Shown here one piece after another: positions 27,664 through 37,231 of a stretch of 64,000 nucleotides of DNA (positions are counted from its first letter, which is position 1; the number at the start of each line of letters is the position of its first letter). The translations under genes were made by a program, and so were the position numbers. Origin of the DNA: Psychrobacter immobilis (GTDB lineage: Bacteria > Pseudomonadota > Gammaproteobacteria > Pseudomonadales > Moraxellaceae). The DNA is taken from positions 248,001 to 312,000 of the forward strand of contig CAJHAA010000001.1 of the NCBI GenBank assembly GCA_904846265.1, written 5' to 3'. The notes beneath the pieces are model-generated. The model was not told the origin of the DNA and did not search any database. It was given only the letters and a program-made list of their open reading frames with translations.

Positions 27664-30144
27664 GTGTCAGAAATAAAACACATTTTACAACAGATTACAG
27701 CCTTAAGTGATGTGCCAGATCCTGCGGTACTCAAGCGCTTAATCGATGAGCTACGAGTGAGTGATAAAGAGCCCACGTTAGCCAATCAAAACATTCAAGA
27801 GCTGATTGATATTTTACGTCAACATCCAGAATATGCAGATGGACTGTCAAGTTTCGTCTTAAAACTGATTATTGAATATCGCCAAATTGCTTTATATACC
27901 GATACCGGTATCATGTCGGATCAGGGCTTTTTTAATAGTCTACGTCGCCTTATCGGGCACCGTTTTTTACCGCTATTGCCACAAGAAGATTCTGTCGTAG
28001 AATTGGTCGGTTATTTATTTGATAAACGCTCTGACGAGCGCTGGCTTGCCAATATTAAAAAAGACAAATGGGATGAACTGGTTGAGCTACTCAAAGTCGA
28101 TGAGCAGCATTTAAACTTAGTTGCGACAGCAAAAAACAGTATTTTGAACGCGATCATCATTTTGTCATACCGTATCAGCGGTATTGGCTTGCATCCAGAT
28201 TTGATGGAATTTTATCCGCAAATGCTCAATTACTCAGCGTCATTTGTGGCACAAAATCAAGAGGCGGTCTTATACGTCAATCAGTACAGAGAAGCGCATG
28301 AGCTTGATACTTTGACGGATATTACGCCCGAAAAAGCAGTAGATCCTGCGCCGTTACTGGTCATGATTGAACAATGCGAAGATATCGTTGCCACCATACG
28401 CAAGCGCATTTATAAAACGGGAATCTCTATTCGCCTGACCAACATGATGCTGCGTTTAGACCAAAGCTTGCAGCGTATGCGCATCTTAACTGAACTGGTA
28501 GCAGATAATTATGATAAGCGTGATCAGGCGCTCATTGAGTTGATTCAAGCACTGATTACCACTGCGAGCCGCCGTTATAGTATTGGATACTTAATTGATA
28601 ATAATACCAAGCTGCTGTCGCGCAAAGTCACTGAAAATGCCAGCCGTGTGGGTGAACATTATATTAGTACCGATAAATCGGGCTACCAAAAAATGTTCAA
28701 GAAAGCCTCTATCGGTGGTTTTATTATTGCCTTTATGGCAACGCTTAAGATATTAGCCTATAACCTAGCCCTCGCACCGATGGGACGCGCCTTTGTAAAT
28801 AGTATGATTTATGGATTAGGTTTTGTTTTTATCCATATCGTTCATGGTACGGTTGCTACCAAACAGCCTGCTATGACGGCGGCGGCAATTGCCTCTACTA
28901 TCTCGGACGGTTCTGGCAAAAAGTCACACCAGTTAAATAAACTATCAGAATTGGTGGTCGATATTTTACGTACCCAGTTTGTGGCGATTATGGGTAATAT
29001 TATGCTAGCGATACCAGTCGCTCTGATTATCTCTTTTGCATGGCTACAATATACTGGTGCGCCGATGATCAATACCGACAAGGCTGCACACTTACTGCAT
29101 GATCTTGACCCCTTTCACTCACTGGCATTGCCCCACGCGGCCATTGCTGGCGTCTATTTATTTTTATCGGGTCTTATTGCTGGTTACTACGATAACTTGG
29201 CAGTCTACAACCAAATCGGTGCCCGTATTCAGCGCCACAAACTACTTCAATACCTACTACCAAAAACTTGGTTACAGCGTTTGGGCGGCTTTATAGAAGC
29301 CAACCTTGGCGCCATTATGGGCAATTTCTTGTTCGGGGTGTTCTTAGGTAGTACTGCAACAATTGGCTATTTATTTGGCTTACCGATTGATATTCGCCAC
29401 ATTGCGTTTGCCTCGGCGAATTTGGCGCATGGACTATTTAATATATCTGCCAACCAGTGGGATTGGCAGATTGTGTTTATTTCTATTTTAGGCGTTGCCC
29501 TTATCGGCATGGTGAACCTCATGGTCAGCTTTTCGCTCGCCTTATTTGTGGCACTACGCTCTAAAGAAGTCAAATTCATGGAATGGAGTCGTTTAACCAA
29601 GCAGCTTTTCAGCCATATGCTTACCCATCCTTCAGACTTTTTCTGGCCACGTGATAAGCCAATGAAGTATGCTCGTATCGACAGCCAAGGGCATATGATC
29701 TTTGACGATACCAGCGCTCATAAAGGGGGACAAACTATTCCCAATAATTATGTCGTGCGCCGTTTGTCTGATGTAAAAATCCTACCTAAATCCAAGCAAA
29801 AAAGCATGCAAAATGAGCAGGCTATCACAGATATAGATTACGATAACAACATCTCAAATGCTGACACTGACGCTGCGCTAAAAAGTCGGGAAACACACAG
29901 CACCACCAATCATATCAGTACCAAAAAAACCATTGAACTCGATGATGGGCTGATAGATGAGGAGCTCAATAGCGTTCCTTATAGTAGTGATATTCAATAT
30001 GATAAAGCGCATAACGCCTTTACTGAGGGTAATGAGACGACTGCCCATCCTGAAAGCGATAACAGCAACCCTGAAAACAAGGCCACGGGCGATGCTAAAA
30101 CCTCACTACCTAAACCCAAAAAACCACCAAACCTACCCAGCTAA
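27664..30144 (+). CDS. Gcr-family multi-spanning membrane protein (annotated elsewhere as site-specific recombinase)
   Basis: An 826-residue protein. The first roughly 345 residues are soluble and helical. From about 350 to 650 there are several hydrophobic helices (IGGFIIAFMATLKILAYNLA, MGNIMLAIPVALIISFAWL, LPHAAIAGVYLFLSGLIAGY, ILGVALIGMVNLMVSFSLAL). The last 150 residues are polar and probably disordered. The family (Pfam SpecificRecomb, Neisseria Gcr) is named site-specific recombinase, but I see no serine- or tyrosine-recombinase motif, and the architecture is that of an integral membrane protein. Start GTG 27664 with AAGGGA upstream. The terminator hairpin overlaps the stop codon. Confidence 0.75.
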   Translation: MSEIKHILQQITALSDVPDPAVLKRLIDELRVSDKEPTLANQNIQELIDILRQHPEYADGLSSFVLKLIIEYRQIALYTDTGIMSDQGFFNSLRRLIGHRFLPLLPQEDSVVELVGYLFDKRSDERWLANIKKDKWDELVELLKVDEQHLNLVATAKNSILNAIIILSYRISGIGLHPDLMEFYPQMLNYSASFVAQNQEAVLYVNQYREAHELDTLTDITPEKAVDPAPLLVMIEQCEDIVATIRKRIYKTGISIRLTNMMLRLDQSLQRMRILTELVADNYDKRDQALIELIQALITTASRRYSIGYLIDNNTKLLSRKVTENASRVGEHYISTDKSGYQKMFKKASIGGFIIAFMATLKILAYNLALAPMGRAFVNSMIYGLGFVFIHIVHGTVATKQPAMTAAAIASTISDGSGKKSHQLNKLSELVVDILRTQFVAIMGNIMLAIPVALIISFAWLQYTGAPMINTDKAAHLLHDLDPFHSLALPHAAIAGVYLFLSGLIAGYYDNLAVYNQIGARIQRHKLLQYLLPKTWLQRLGGFIEANLGAIMGNFLFGVFLGSTATIGYLFGLPIDIRHIAFASANLAHGLFNISANQWDWQIVFISILGVALIGMVNLMVSFSLALFVALRSKEVKFMEWSRLTKQLFSHMLTHPSDFFWPRDKPMKYARIDSQGHMIFDDTSAHKGGQTIPNNYVVRRLSDVKILPKSKQKSMQNEQAITDIDYDNNISNADTDAALKSRETHSTTNHISTKKTIELDDGLIDEELNSVPYSSDIQYDKAHNAFTEGNETTAHPESDNSNPENKATGDAKTSLPKPKKPPNLPS

Positions 30145-30165
30145 TGGGAAGGTTTTGGTGGTTTA
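30119..30165 (+). terminator. Intrinsic terminator overlapping the Gcr-like gene's 3' end
   Basis: AAACCACCAAACCT (30121-30134) pairs imperfectly with AAGGTTTTGGTGGTTT (30149-30164). The left arm lies in the last codons and the loop contains the TAA stop. Followed by an AT-rich tract. Confidence 0.7.
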
Positions 30166-30246
30166 ATAAATCGTTTGAATAAGCAAAATAGTTGGGGTGT
30201 GACCTCATTTTAAAAGCAGAGATAGAAATGAGTCCATGCCTTAATA

Positions 30247-31089
30247 TTATGTTTCTGGCTGTAAGCAGTGCACACTTGACCTGATGATTTTTCCATCACT
30301 CAAGCGATAAGCCAATAGATCATTACCCCAAACGCAGCCGCCGTCAAGTGCACGCGCATACGGTAAGTCTACCTCACCTTTCAGCGCTGCCCAGTGCCCA
30401 AATAATACCTTGCGAGTCCGCGGCACTTGCCATTCAAACCAAGGCAAAAACCCCTCTGGCATAGACGCTTCTAACCCTGCTACAAAGCTAAATTCTAACG
30501 TGCCATCTTGTTTGCACAGCCGCATACGAGTGAAATAATTGGCAATTGCACGCATTTTGGTAAAGCCATTAATATCTCGATGCCAGTCATCAGCAGTCTT
30601 GCTATATAAATTCGGCAATAGACGATCCAGCTGTTTTAAACTACTTTGCAATTGTGACTCTAACTGCTGCGCGTGATTTGCGGCCGCCTCAACCGTCCAA
30701 TGTGGTGGAATGCCAGCATGAACTAATACCGTCTGCTCATCAGGAAAAGCCAATACTGGCTGATGACGTAGCCATTCAAGCAGTTCATCGCAATCATCGG
30801 CAGCAAAAATAGGCGCTGTCTGATCCTTTTTTTTAATCTTTGCCGCACCGCGCCAGACAGCGATCAAATTGATATCATGATTGCCGAGTACTGTCGCGGC
30901 TGCCCCTTGCTCACAAAGTGCTTTGACATGACGCAAGGTACTTAACGAATCTTCACCACGTGCCACCAAGTCCCCCGCAAACCATAGCTTGTCTTGCGCA
31001 GGATCAAAATCCAATATTTCAAGTAAATGAAGGTACGCCGCATAGCAACCTTGCAAGTCACCGATGACATACTGATGGCGAAAGCTCAT
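30247..31089 (-). CDS. apaH: Symmetrical bis(5'-nucleosyl)-tetraphosphatase
   Basis: Hydrolyses diadenosine tetraphosphate to two ADP and can decap NpnN-capped RNA. 280 residues, calcineurin-like metallophosphatase fold. The metal-binding motifs are all present: GDLQGCY near the N-terminus, GDLVARGEDS and LGNHDINL. Last gene of the pdxA - lipoprotein - rsmA - apaH run; in E. coli the order is pdxA-rsmA-apaG-apaH and apaG is absent here. Confidence 0.96.
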   Translation of the reverse strand: MSFRHQYVIGDLQGCYAAYLHLLEILDFDPAQDKLWFAGDLVARGEDSLSTLRHVKALCEQGAAATVLGNHDINLIAVWRGAAKIKKKDQTAPIFAADDCDELLEWLRHQPVLAFPDEQTVLVHAGIPPHWTVEAAANHAQQLESQLQSSLKQLDRLLPNLYSKTADDWHRDINGFTKMRAIANYFTRMRLCKQDGTLEFSFVAGLEASMPEGFLPWFEWQVPRTRKVLFGHWAALKGEVDLPYARALDGGCVWGNDLLAYRLSDGKIIRSSVHCLQPET

Positions 31090-31185
31090 AAATCCTCAGT
31101 GTTTTTACGTGATAGTTTTATGTGAAAATCTTATATCGTCATTTCCATATAAATGTCTTTGACGACGAATCGGCAGTAACTCGAT

Positions 31186-32049
31186 TTAAACCTCTACTTT
31201 ACGCGCCTGATTGCTCAAATTCACAAAATCCTTCACACTTAAGACTTCAGGACGTGCTTGTGGGTCGATGCTACACGCTGCAAAATCTTCTTCGCTCAAT
31301 GTCGGTAGCAACGTTGATTTTTTAAAGATGGCACGTAACGTCTTACGACGATGGTTAAAGGTTTCACGTACCACAAGCGCGAAATACTCTTCGTCCTCTG
31401 CGACGACTGGCTTAATGATATGCGGCATCAAACGAAAAACCGCACTGGTTACTTTTGGTGGCGGATTAAAAGCACCACGTGGTACGGTCAGTAGATAATC
31501 GGTATGGCAATGATACTGCATAATGACAGATAGGCGACCATAAGTTTTGCTACCGACATCCGCCGTAATACGCTCGACCACTTCTTTTTGCAGCATAAAG
31601 TGCATGTCTTGAATCACATCTGCATAACTGAGCAAATGAAATAAGATAGGCGTAGAAATATTATACGGCAGATTACCAACCACACGGAGCTTGCCACGCT
31701 CATCGCTATATAGCTCGCGATAGTCGACATGCATGGCATTGTCTTTGATGATCGTAAAGTTTGGATGGCTGTTGGCACCGATACGAATACGCAGGCTATC
31801 TGCCAAATCACGATCCAGCTCGACCACAGTCATCGCATCCACTTCTGCCAATAATGGCTCAGTTAGTGCGCCCATCCCTGGCCCAATCTCAATCAAATTG
31901 TCATCGCGCTCTAAGCGAATGCTCTCAACAATCTCACGGATAACACTGCGATCATGTAAGAAGTTTTGACCAAAGCGCTTACGCGGTTGGTGTTTGGCAG
32001 CGCGTAGGCTGTTGGTAATAGACTGAGCATCAAACGAAATTTTGGACAT
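31186..32049 (-). CDS. rsmA: 16S rRNA (adenine1518/1519-N6)-dimethyltransferase
   Basis: KsgA/RsmA dimethylates A1518 and A1519 in the 3' hairpin of 16S rRNA, a late step of 30S assembly. 287 residues. Signatures are [11 protein letters not shown], the SAM-binding [16 protein letters not shown] and the catalytic [15 protein letters not shown], followed by [12 protein letters not shown]. The C-terminal helical domain begins after about residue 215. It is followed by apaH after 96 bp and has its own candidate promoter upstream. Confidence 0.97.
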   Translation of the reverse strand: MSKISFDAQSITNSLRAAKHQPRKRFGQNFLHDRSVIREIVESIRLERDDNLIEIGPGMGALTEPLLAEVDAMTVVELDRDLADSLRIRIGANSHPNFTIIKDNAMHVDYRELYSDERGKLRVVGNLPYNISTPILFHLLSYADVIQDMHFMLQKEVVERITADVGSKTYGRLSVIMQYHCHTDYLLTVPRGAFNPPPKVTSAVFRLMPHIIKPVVAEDEEYFALVVRETFNHRRKTLRAIFKKSTLLPTLSEEDFAACSIDPQARPEVLSVKDFVNLSNQARKVEV

Positions 32050-32147
32050 AAAAAAGTCTTAATGGGTAAAAGATAAATGGGCTATAGCGCTATGGCAGCA
32101 ATGTGCTGGTTTTATATGCGCTTTTATTGGCTCGTTTTGTAATACGA

Positions 32148-32156
32148 ATTATACCA
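32148..32156 (-). promoter_or_regulatory. Candidate extended -10 promoter of rsmA
   Basis: The minus strand has TGGTATAAT, an extended -10 element with a perfect TATAAT hexamer, about 100 bp upstream of the rsmA start. No good -35 was seen, as is common for extended -10 promoters. The rest of the 32050-32398 gap shows no gene. Confidence 0.4.
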
Positions 32157-32398
32157 CAGCTCGTAAATTTGCTGTATTTTTGAGACATTTTATTGATAAA
32201 CCGCTCATACCTTAGCGCAATCGACACAGTGCCTTTTTTGTTCTTAAACCATTGATACTATTAGTCTACAGGATAAAGTTCAAGTCCTCACTAAACAACC
32301 GCCCTTATTCATATAAGAGTGATTATATTTGATGAGCGTATTAGTAAGCATTTAATCTAAATGGCTGTTACACAGAATATGGGATGATCTCATTAACC

Positions 32399-32782
32399 TT
32401 AGTCTGTCCAGCTCAAACATTTATCTCCGTTTCTAATGAGATAAGCTTTAATTTGAAAATTATAATATTTAGCGTATAAATCCGCTGAAGTATTGAATTG
32501 ATGCTGCTTATAAGTTTCATATCCATGTGACGTTCCTCTTATTGGAACAATATTTTCATCGCTAACGCACCCTCGCTTTATTTCGGGAGTGTAGGGACCA
32601 CCACTGTAAGTGGCATAAACGTGTAAATCACCCTTCGAAATAGCTTTCAGAGCATCAGCTGTAGGATCTGCACTGTATAGGTAATCCAAACTGAATGGTT
32701 GTTTTACTTCACTACTACAAGCTGATGCTAAGCAAAGAAACAAAAGTAGTATAAGTAATCTAATCACCAAAACTTTCTCCAT
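32399..32782 (-). CDS. Small putative lipoprotein of unknown function
   Basis: A 127-residue protein with a strongly hydrophobic N-terminus and a lipobox LASAC, so Cys22 is the likely lipidation site. The mature part has two further cysteines (in KRGCVSD and GDKCLSW) that could form a disulfide, plus many Tyr and Ser residues. I do not recognise the family. It sits between pdxA and rsmA on the same strand, with long gaps on both sides (145 and 349 bp), so it looks like an insertion into that conserved group rather than an operon member. Confidence 0.65.
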   Translation of the reverse strand: MEKVLVIRLLILLLFLCLASACSSEVKQPFSLDYLYSADPTADALKAISKGDLHVYATYSGGPYTPEIKRGCVSDENIVPIRGTSHGYETYKQHQFNTSADLYAKYYNFQIKAYLIRNGDKCLSWTD

Positions 32783-32927
32783 GTTGTTTGCTTGGATGAC
32801 GAGTAATAGAATTTTTGTATAATGGAACCACTTATATCAGGGTATGTTCAATGATTTATAAATAGTCATTATTTACGATAAAGCTAACCAATAAATACTG
32901 CGCGATAAATCTCGCTAAGGCACCGAC

Positions 32928-34028
32928 TTATGCCAGAGGTCTATTAATAAGCGATTTGTCTGCCATTTCATTAGCCATATTCAACGCTTGATATAAGCTA
33001 GTCGCACTCGCCCCGCCGCTTCCTGCCAAGTCTAGTGCCGTGCCGTGATCAACCGAAGTACGAATATAAGGCAAACCTAAAGTCAGATTAACCGTATCAC
33101 CAAAACCATGTGATTTCAGCACTGGCAAACCTTGGTCATGATACATCGCAATCACCGCATCACAGTTGGCTAGATGTCTGGGTGTAAATAAGGTATCCGC
33201 TGGCATCGCCTCTGATATATCGACGCCTGCTTTGATAAATTCTTGCAAGACTGGATTGATAATATCAATCTCCTCCATACCCAGATGTCCGCCTTCACCT
33301 GCATGTGGATTAAGACCACAGACTAAAATACGTGGATGTATTAAGCCAAACTTCTCTCGCATATCATCAATGACAATTTGTACGGTTTGGCGTACATTAT
33401 CCACGGTGATGGCAGCAGGGATATCTTTCAACGCTAAATGAGTGGTGACAAGCGCGACTTTCATGGCTTGATTGGCGAGCATCATCACGACTTTATCACA
33501 GCCACTTTGCTGCATAAAAAACTCTGTATGACCACTAAACATCGTGCCATCTAATAGTTTAATATCGGCTTCTATCAGTGCAGACTTTTGCAATGGTCCA
33601 GTGACGATAGCGGCCACTGTTTTATTGGTTGCCAACTGATGGGCAATGTCTAACTGCTTAGCAACCATTGCTGAATTGTGCGTGTTAATTTGTCCGCAGA
33701 CAACTGGCTCAGCACAAGATATATTAAGCAGAATAAAAGAACTATCCACGTCCGTATCTGGCTGCGACATCTGCTCTACAACGTTAAGATTAAAGTCATC
33801 GGCATCGATATCAATAGTTTGCCAGATGGCAGGGTTTTTCAATACATCAGCTGCAACCAACTCATCTGCGCGCTTTGTCATAGCGGTGCTATCGGCGGTG
33901 ACCCAAATTGGGCGTTCAAAATCTTGCAATTTACCCTCAGCCGCTAATAGCAGCACGATATCCATCCCAATACCAGCAGGCTCACCAGTTGTGATTAATA
34001 ATGGCAATTTTTTTTGTATATCTTGCAT
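32928..34028 (-). CDS. pdxA: 4-hydroxythreonine-4-phosphate dehydrogenase
   Basis: NAD-dependent, divalent-metal enzyme of the DXP-dependent pyridoxal phosphate pathway; it oxidises 4-phosphohydroxy-threonine before condensation by PdxJ. 366 residues from ATG 34028. Signatures are the N-terminal TTGEPAGIG, SGHTEFF with a metal histidine, CGLNPHAGEGG, and YHDQGLPVLKSHGFG near the C-terminus. The annotated open frame reaches back to 34103, but the predicted promoter places the transcript start at about 34102, and MQDIQKKLPLLITTGEPAG starts like other PdxA proteins. The last roughly 12 residues are variable. Confidence 0.96.
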   Translation of the reverse strand: MQDIQKKLPLLITTGEPAGIGMDIVLLLAAEGKLQDFERPIWVTADSTAMTKRADELVAADVLKNPAIWQTIDIDADDFNLNVVEQMSQPDTDVDSSFILLNISCAEPVVCGQINTHNSAMVAKQLDIAHQLATNKTVAAIVTGPLQKSALIEADIKLLDGTMFSGHTEFFMQQSGCDKVVMMLANQAMKVALVTTHLALKDIPAAITVDNVRQTVQIVIDDMREKFGLIHPRILVCGLNPHAGEGGHLGMEEIDIINPVLQEFIKAGVDISEAMPADTLFTPRHLANCDAVIAMYHDQGLPVLKSHGFGDTVNLTLGLPYIRTSVDHGTALDLAGSGGASATSLYQALNMANEMADKSLINRPLA

Positions 34029-34108
34029 CGTAACTACGCCTTTATATTTATATTGAGTCGTGAATTTTATTGTATTTTTTATGGGAAAAATAAGTACTGA
34101 CACTTAAT

Positions 34109-34138
34109 ATTGTATAGATGATTTTTTACTTATTACAA
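34109..34138 (-). promoter_or_regulatory. Candidate sigma-70 promoter of pdxA
   Basis: On the minus strand: -35 TTGTAA (34133-34138), an 18-bp spacer and -10 TACAAT (34109-34114). Start expected near 34102, about 74 nt before the preferred pdxA ATG. The remainder of the gap to dnaB at 34368 shows no gene. Confidence 0.45.
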
Positions 34139-34367
34139 CCGTCATCTAGAATAGATAGTTGTCTATCGGTGCCGAAAAAAGCCTATTATGTGTTAAACTT
34201 TCGCTTTTGATTATAGCATTTACCAGTCAACACCGAGCTCAGGTTTTGGTACTTCAATTATAGTGGCATGTGGCGTTTTATTTGCTGTATCAGCACCCAA
34301 TGAAACCCTGATATCACATACCCATTTATACCCTCTTTTATATCGACTTTTGACACATTAGGCAATC

Positions 34368-35771
34368 ATGGCAGACAACGAAAAAACCGACGACTTACTC
34401 AATCAGACACCGCCGCACAATATCGACATTGAAAAGGCATTGCTCGCGTCCTTAATGAGTATCGAAGAGGCGTACGACAAGATTGCTGATATCGTTACCA
34501 AAGATGATTTTTATGCAGGGCGACATCAGTATATTTTTGATGCTATTGCTCATTTAGCGGCAGTCAACGAACCCTATGATACGGTCATGGTACACGACTG
34601 GCTTGAAGCACAAAAACTCCTTAAAAGTGCAGGCGGCGATAGCTACTTGGCAGATATTTTGAGCCAAAGTCCTGCGACCTTGTTTAACCTGACCGCCTAT
34701 GCTCAGCGCGTTCGTGAACTATCTACTCTACGCCAACTGATTACGACTGGCAATGAGATGCTTACGCTCGCCTATAATCCTAAAGACCAAACCGTCAGTG
34801 ATATTTTAGACAGTGTTGAGGGTAAGATATTTAGCATCAATGAGCAGCATAATAAACGCGCTGAACAACGTGGACCTGTGGGTATTACGGCTGTTTTGAC
34901 CAACGTTATTGATAAGATTCAAGAGCTAAAATCCAATCCCGATGGCATGATTGGTTTACAGACGCCGTTTGCTGAGTTGAATAATAAAACCCAAGGCTTG
35001 CAGGCAGGTGACTTAATCATCGTGGCTGCGCGCCCTTCTATGGGTAAAACCACCTTTGCAATGAACTTGGCAGAAGGTATTTTATTTAACGAAGATCTGC
35101 CTGTTGTGGTGTTTTCGATGGAGATGCCTGCTGAGTCTATCGTCATGCGTTTGCTGTCCTCATGGGGCGCGATTAATCAGACGCATCTGCGTTCTGGGCA
35201 AATGAATGAAGATGAATGGGCAAAAATGATGAATGCCATTCAGCACTTGCAATCTAAGCACCTTTATATTGACGATAGTACAGCGCTGCCACCCTCTGAG
35301 ATGCGTTCACGCTGCCGCCGTATCGCCAAAAACCATGACGGCAAGCTTGGCGCCATCGTCGTCGATTATCTGCAATTGATGAAAGTGCCAAACCTAGATG
35401 GCAACCGTGTTGGGGAAATCTCTGAGATTTCACGGAGTCTCAAGGCGCTAGCACGTGAGCTTGAATGCCCTGTTATTGCATTATCACAGCTTAACCGTAG
35501 TCTAGAAAACCGCCCTAACAAGCGTCCTATCATGTCGGATTTGCGTGAATCTGGTGCGATTGAGCAGGATGCCGATTTGATTATGTTCATCTATCGTGAT
35601 GAGGTTTATAATGAGAATACAGACCACAAAGGCGTGGCTGAAATCATTATTGGTAAGCAGCGTAACGGCCCTATCGGCACTATACGTTTGGGCTTTGAAG
35701 GGCAATTTACCCGCTTTATTAACCTAACACCAGAATACTATCAAAACGTCAGTTTCGAGAACGACGAGTAA
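34368..35771 (+). CDS. dnaB: Replicative DNA helicase
   Basis: Hexameric 5'-3' helicase that unwinds DNA at the replication fork and recruits primase. 467 residues. The N-terminal helical domain includes TPPHNIDIEKALLAS. The RecA-like C-terminal domain starts near 180 with AARPSMGKTTFAMNLA (Walker A), then VVFSMEMPAES, IVVDYLQLM (Walker B) and ALSQLNRSLENR with the arginine-finger region. No intein is present. Monocistronic, with a terminator-like hairpin downstream. Confidence 0.98.
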   Translation: MADNEKTDDLLNQTPPHNIDIEKALLASLMSIEEAYDKIADIVTKDDFYAGRHQYIFDAIAHLAAVNEPYDTVMVHDWLEAQKLLKSAGGDSYLADILSQSPATLFNLTAYAQRVRELSTLRQLITTGNEMLTLAYNPKDQTVSDILDSVEGKIFSINEQHNKRAEQRGPVGITAVLTNVIDKIQELKSNPDGMIGLQTPFAELNNKTQGLQAGDLIIVAARPSMGKTTFAMNLAEGILFNEDLPVVVFSMEMPAESIVMRLLSSWGAINQTHLRSGQMNEDEWAKMMNAIQHLQSKHLYIDDSTALPPSEMRSRCRRIAKNHDGKLGAIVVDYLQLMKVPNLDGNRVGEISEISRSLKALARELECPVIALSQLNRSLENRPNKRPIMSDLRESGAIEQDADLIMFIYRDEVYNENTDHKGVAEIIIGKQRNGPIGTIRLGFEGQFTRFINLTPEYYQNVSFENDE

Positions 35772-35859
35772 TCAATCTTATAAAATTTTAGCCTAATAAA
35801 GCTGAGCCTGATAAAGACTAAAGCTTAATCATAAGCGAACAAATAGTTTTTAATAAAAT

Positions 35860-35905
35860 AGCCAGTGCTGCATTAGCCCAATTGATGCAGTACTGGCTTT
35901 ATAAT
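35860..35905 (+). terminator. Intrinsic terminator between dnaB and alr
   Basis: GCCAGTGCTGCAT and ATGCAGTACTGGC pair with one mismatch around a short loop, followed by TTTATAATTT. It lies about 90 bp after dnaB and before the preferred alr start, supporting a start for alr downstream of the hairpin. Confidence 0.7.
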
Positions 35906-35935
35906 TTCATAATTCTACTTATAAAGAAGCCAATT

Positions 35936-37042
35936 ATGCGTACTATCACAATCAAACCACAAGCCATTACTCACAACTTAAACCAAGTTAAGAAAATGGC
36001 AGCAAACTCTAAAGTTCTCGCCATGGTCAAGTCCAACGCTTACGGACATGGCGTGGCAGCGGTATTGCCTGCATTGCAACAAGCAGACGGTGTTGGTGTT
36101 GCAACCTTGACTGAGGCGCTAGAAGCTCGGCAGTTAGGCTGGGACAAAACCATTGGTTTGATTGAAGGGGCATTTACCGCTGATGAGTGGCAGCAAGCCA
36201 TTGAGCATGATATTAGCTGCGTGATTCACCATGCGCCGCAGTTGCAGTGGGCACTAGACAATATCCCACCAGCCAATAGTGCGACCAGAGTGGTTTGGCT
36301 TAAATATAATACTGGTATGAACCGTCTAGGCTTCAACGCTGAAGATATTATGGCAGCGGCTAAGCGCCTGCATGAAGCGGGATATCAGCTGATACTAGCC
36401 ACACATTTTGCTAATGCCGATGACAGCACTCATCCATTAAATACGATGCAAATTCAGCGTTTTTCAGATGTATTAAGCACTTTGCAAGAGACTGTTAGCA
36501 ACGATATCAAAGGCTCATTATGTAATTCAGCCGGTATCGTTAATTTTCCAGAGCATCATTATGATTGGGTACGTCCCGGCATTATTTTATATGGTAGCGC
36601 CCCTGTCATTGATAAAAGCGCGCATGAATTAGACTTACAGCCAGCGATGGATTTCAGCGCACAAATTATCGCCCTGCAAACAGTTCAGGCAGACAATGCT
36701 ATTGGTTATGGCAGTCGTTGGACAGCGCAGAAAGACACTAGAACAGCGCTGGTGAGTGTCGGCTACGGTGATGGTTACCCTCGTGTCATCAGCGATGAAG
36801 CCTATGTCACTGTTATAGATACTACCAACGATCAAAGCTATCGATGCGCAGTCATTGGACGCGTGGCAATGGATATGATTGTCATTGATGTCAGTACCGC
36901 ACCAGAAGACATTGCGTTAGACAGCAAAGTAATACTGTGGGGCGATGCTCCGCACGTCGATGAAGTCGCCGCACATGCAGGTACTATTAGCTATGAGCTA
37001 CTATGCCGCCTAAGCATTCGCCCAAATCGCATACAAGTATAA
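35936..37042 (+). CDS. alr: Alanine racemase
   Basis: PLP-dependent interconversion of L- and D-alanine for peptidoglycan. 368 residues from ATG 35936. The PLP lysine is K32 in MVKSNAYGHG. The C-terminal domain carries the second catalytic base in SVGYGDGYPR and the conserved GRVAMDMIVIDV. The ATG at 35936 is preferred over TTG 35882 because the latter would start inside the upstream terminator hairpin and homologues start with a short beta strand as in MRTITIKPQAI. It follows dnaB, a common gammaproteobacterial arrangement. Confidence 0.96.
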   Translation: MRTITIKPQAITHNLNQVKKMAANSKVLAMVKSNAYGHGVAAVLPALQQADGVGVATLTEALEARQLGWDKTIGLIEGAFTADEWQQAIEHDISCVIHHAPQLQWALDNIPPANSATRVVWLKYNTGMNRLGFNAEDIMAAAKRLHEAGYQLILATHFANADDSTHPLNTMQIQRFSDVLSTLQETVSNDIKGSLCNSAGIVNFPEHHYDWVRPGIILYGSAPVIDKSAHELDLQPAMDFSAQIIALQTVQADNAIGYGSRWTAQKDTRTALVSVGYGDGYPRVISDEAYVTVIDTTNDQSYRCAVIGRVAMDMIVIDVSTAPEDIALDSKVILWGDAPHVDEVAAHAGTISYELLCRLSIRPNRIQV

Positions 37043-37111
37043 TTATGCTGACCTCGTCACTATTCATGTAATGTCTGTTTGCCAGACTTATAAATCACGG
37101 CAAATTGGACA

Positions 37112-37139
37112 TTTACATTAAGCCTAATTGCGCTATACT
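37112..37139 (+). promoter_or_regulatory. Sigma-70 promoter of argF
   Basis: -35 TTTACA (37112-37117), a 16-bp spacer and -10 TATACT (37134-37139); each hexamer matches the consensus at five of six positions. It lies about 90 bp upstream of the argF start. I did not find a convincing ArgR box. Confidence 0.6.
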
Positions 37140-37231
37140 AAAAGTTTGTTGTCACCCCAGTATACGCACTGACGCGATGCTATTAAAGACTGATGACGTT
37201 TCACTGACTGCGATCGACTGCTAGGATTACT

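Noticed and set aside
27664..30144. A mobile element or invertase system suggested by the recombinase family name.
   Set aside because: No inverted repeats, attachment sites, cargo or recombinase catalytic motifs are visible; the protein looks like a membrane protein.
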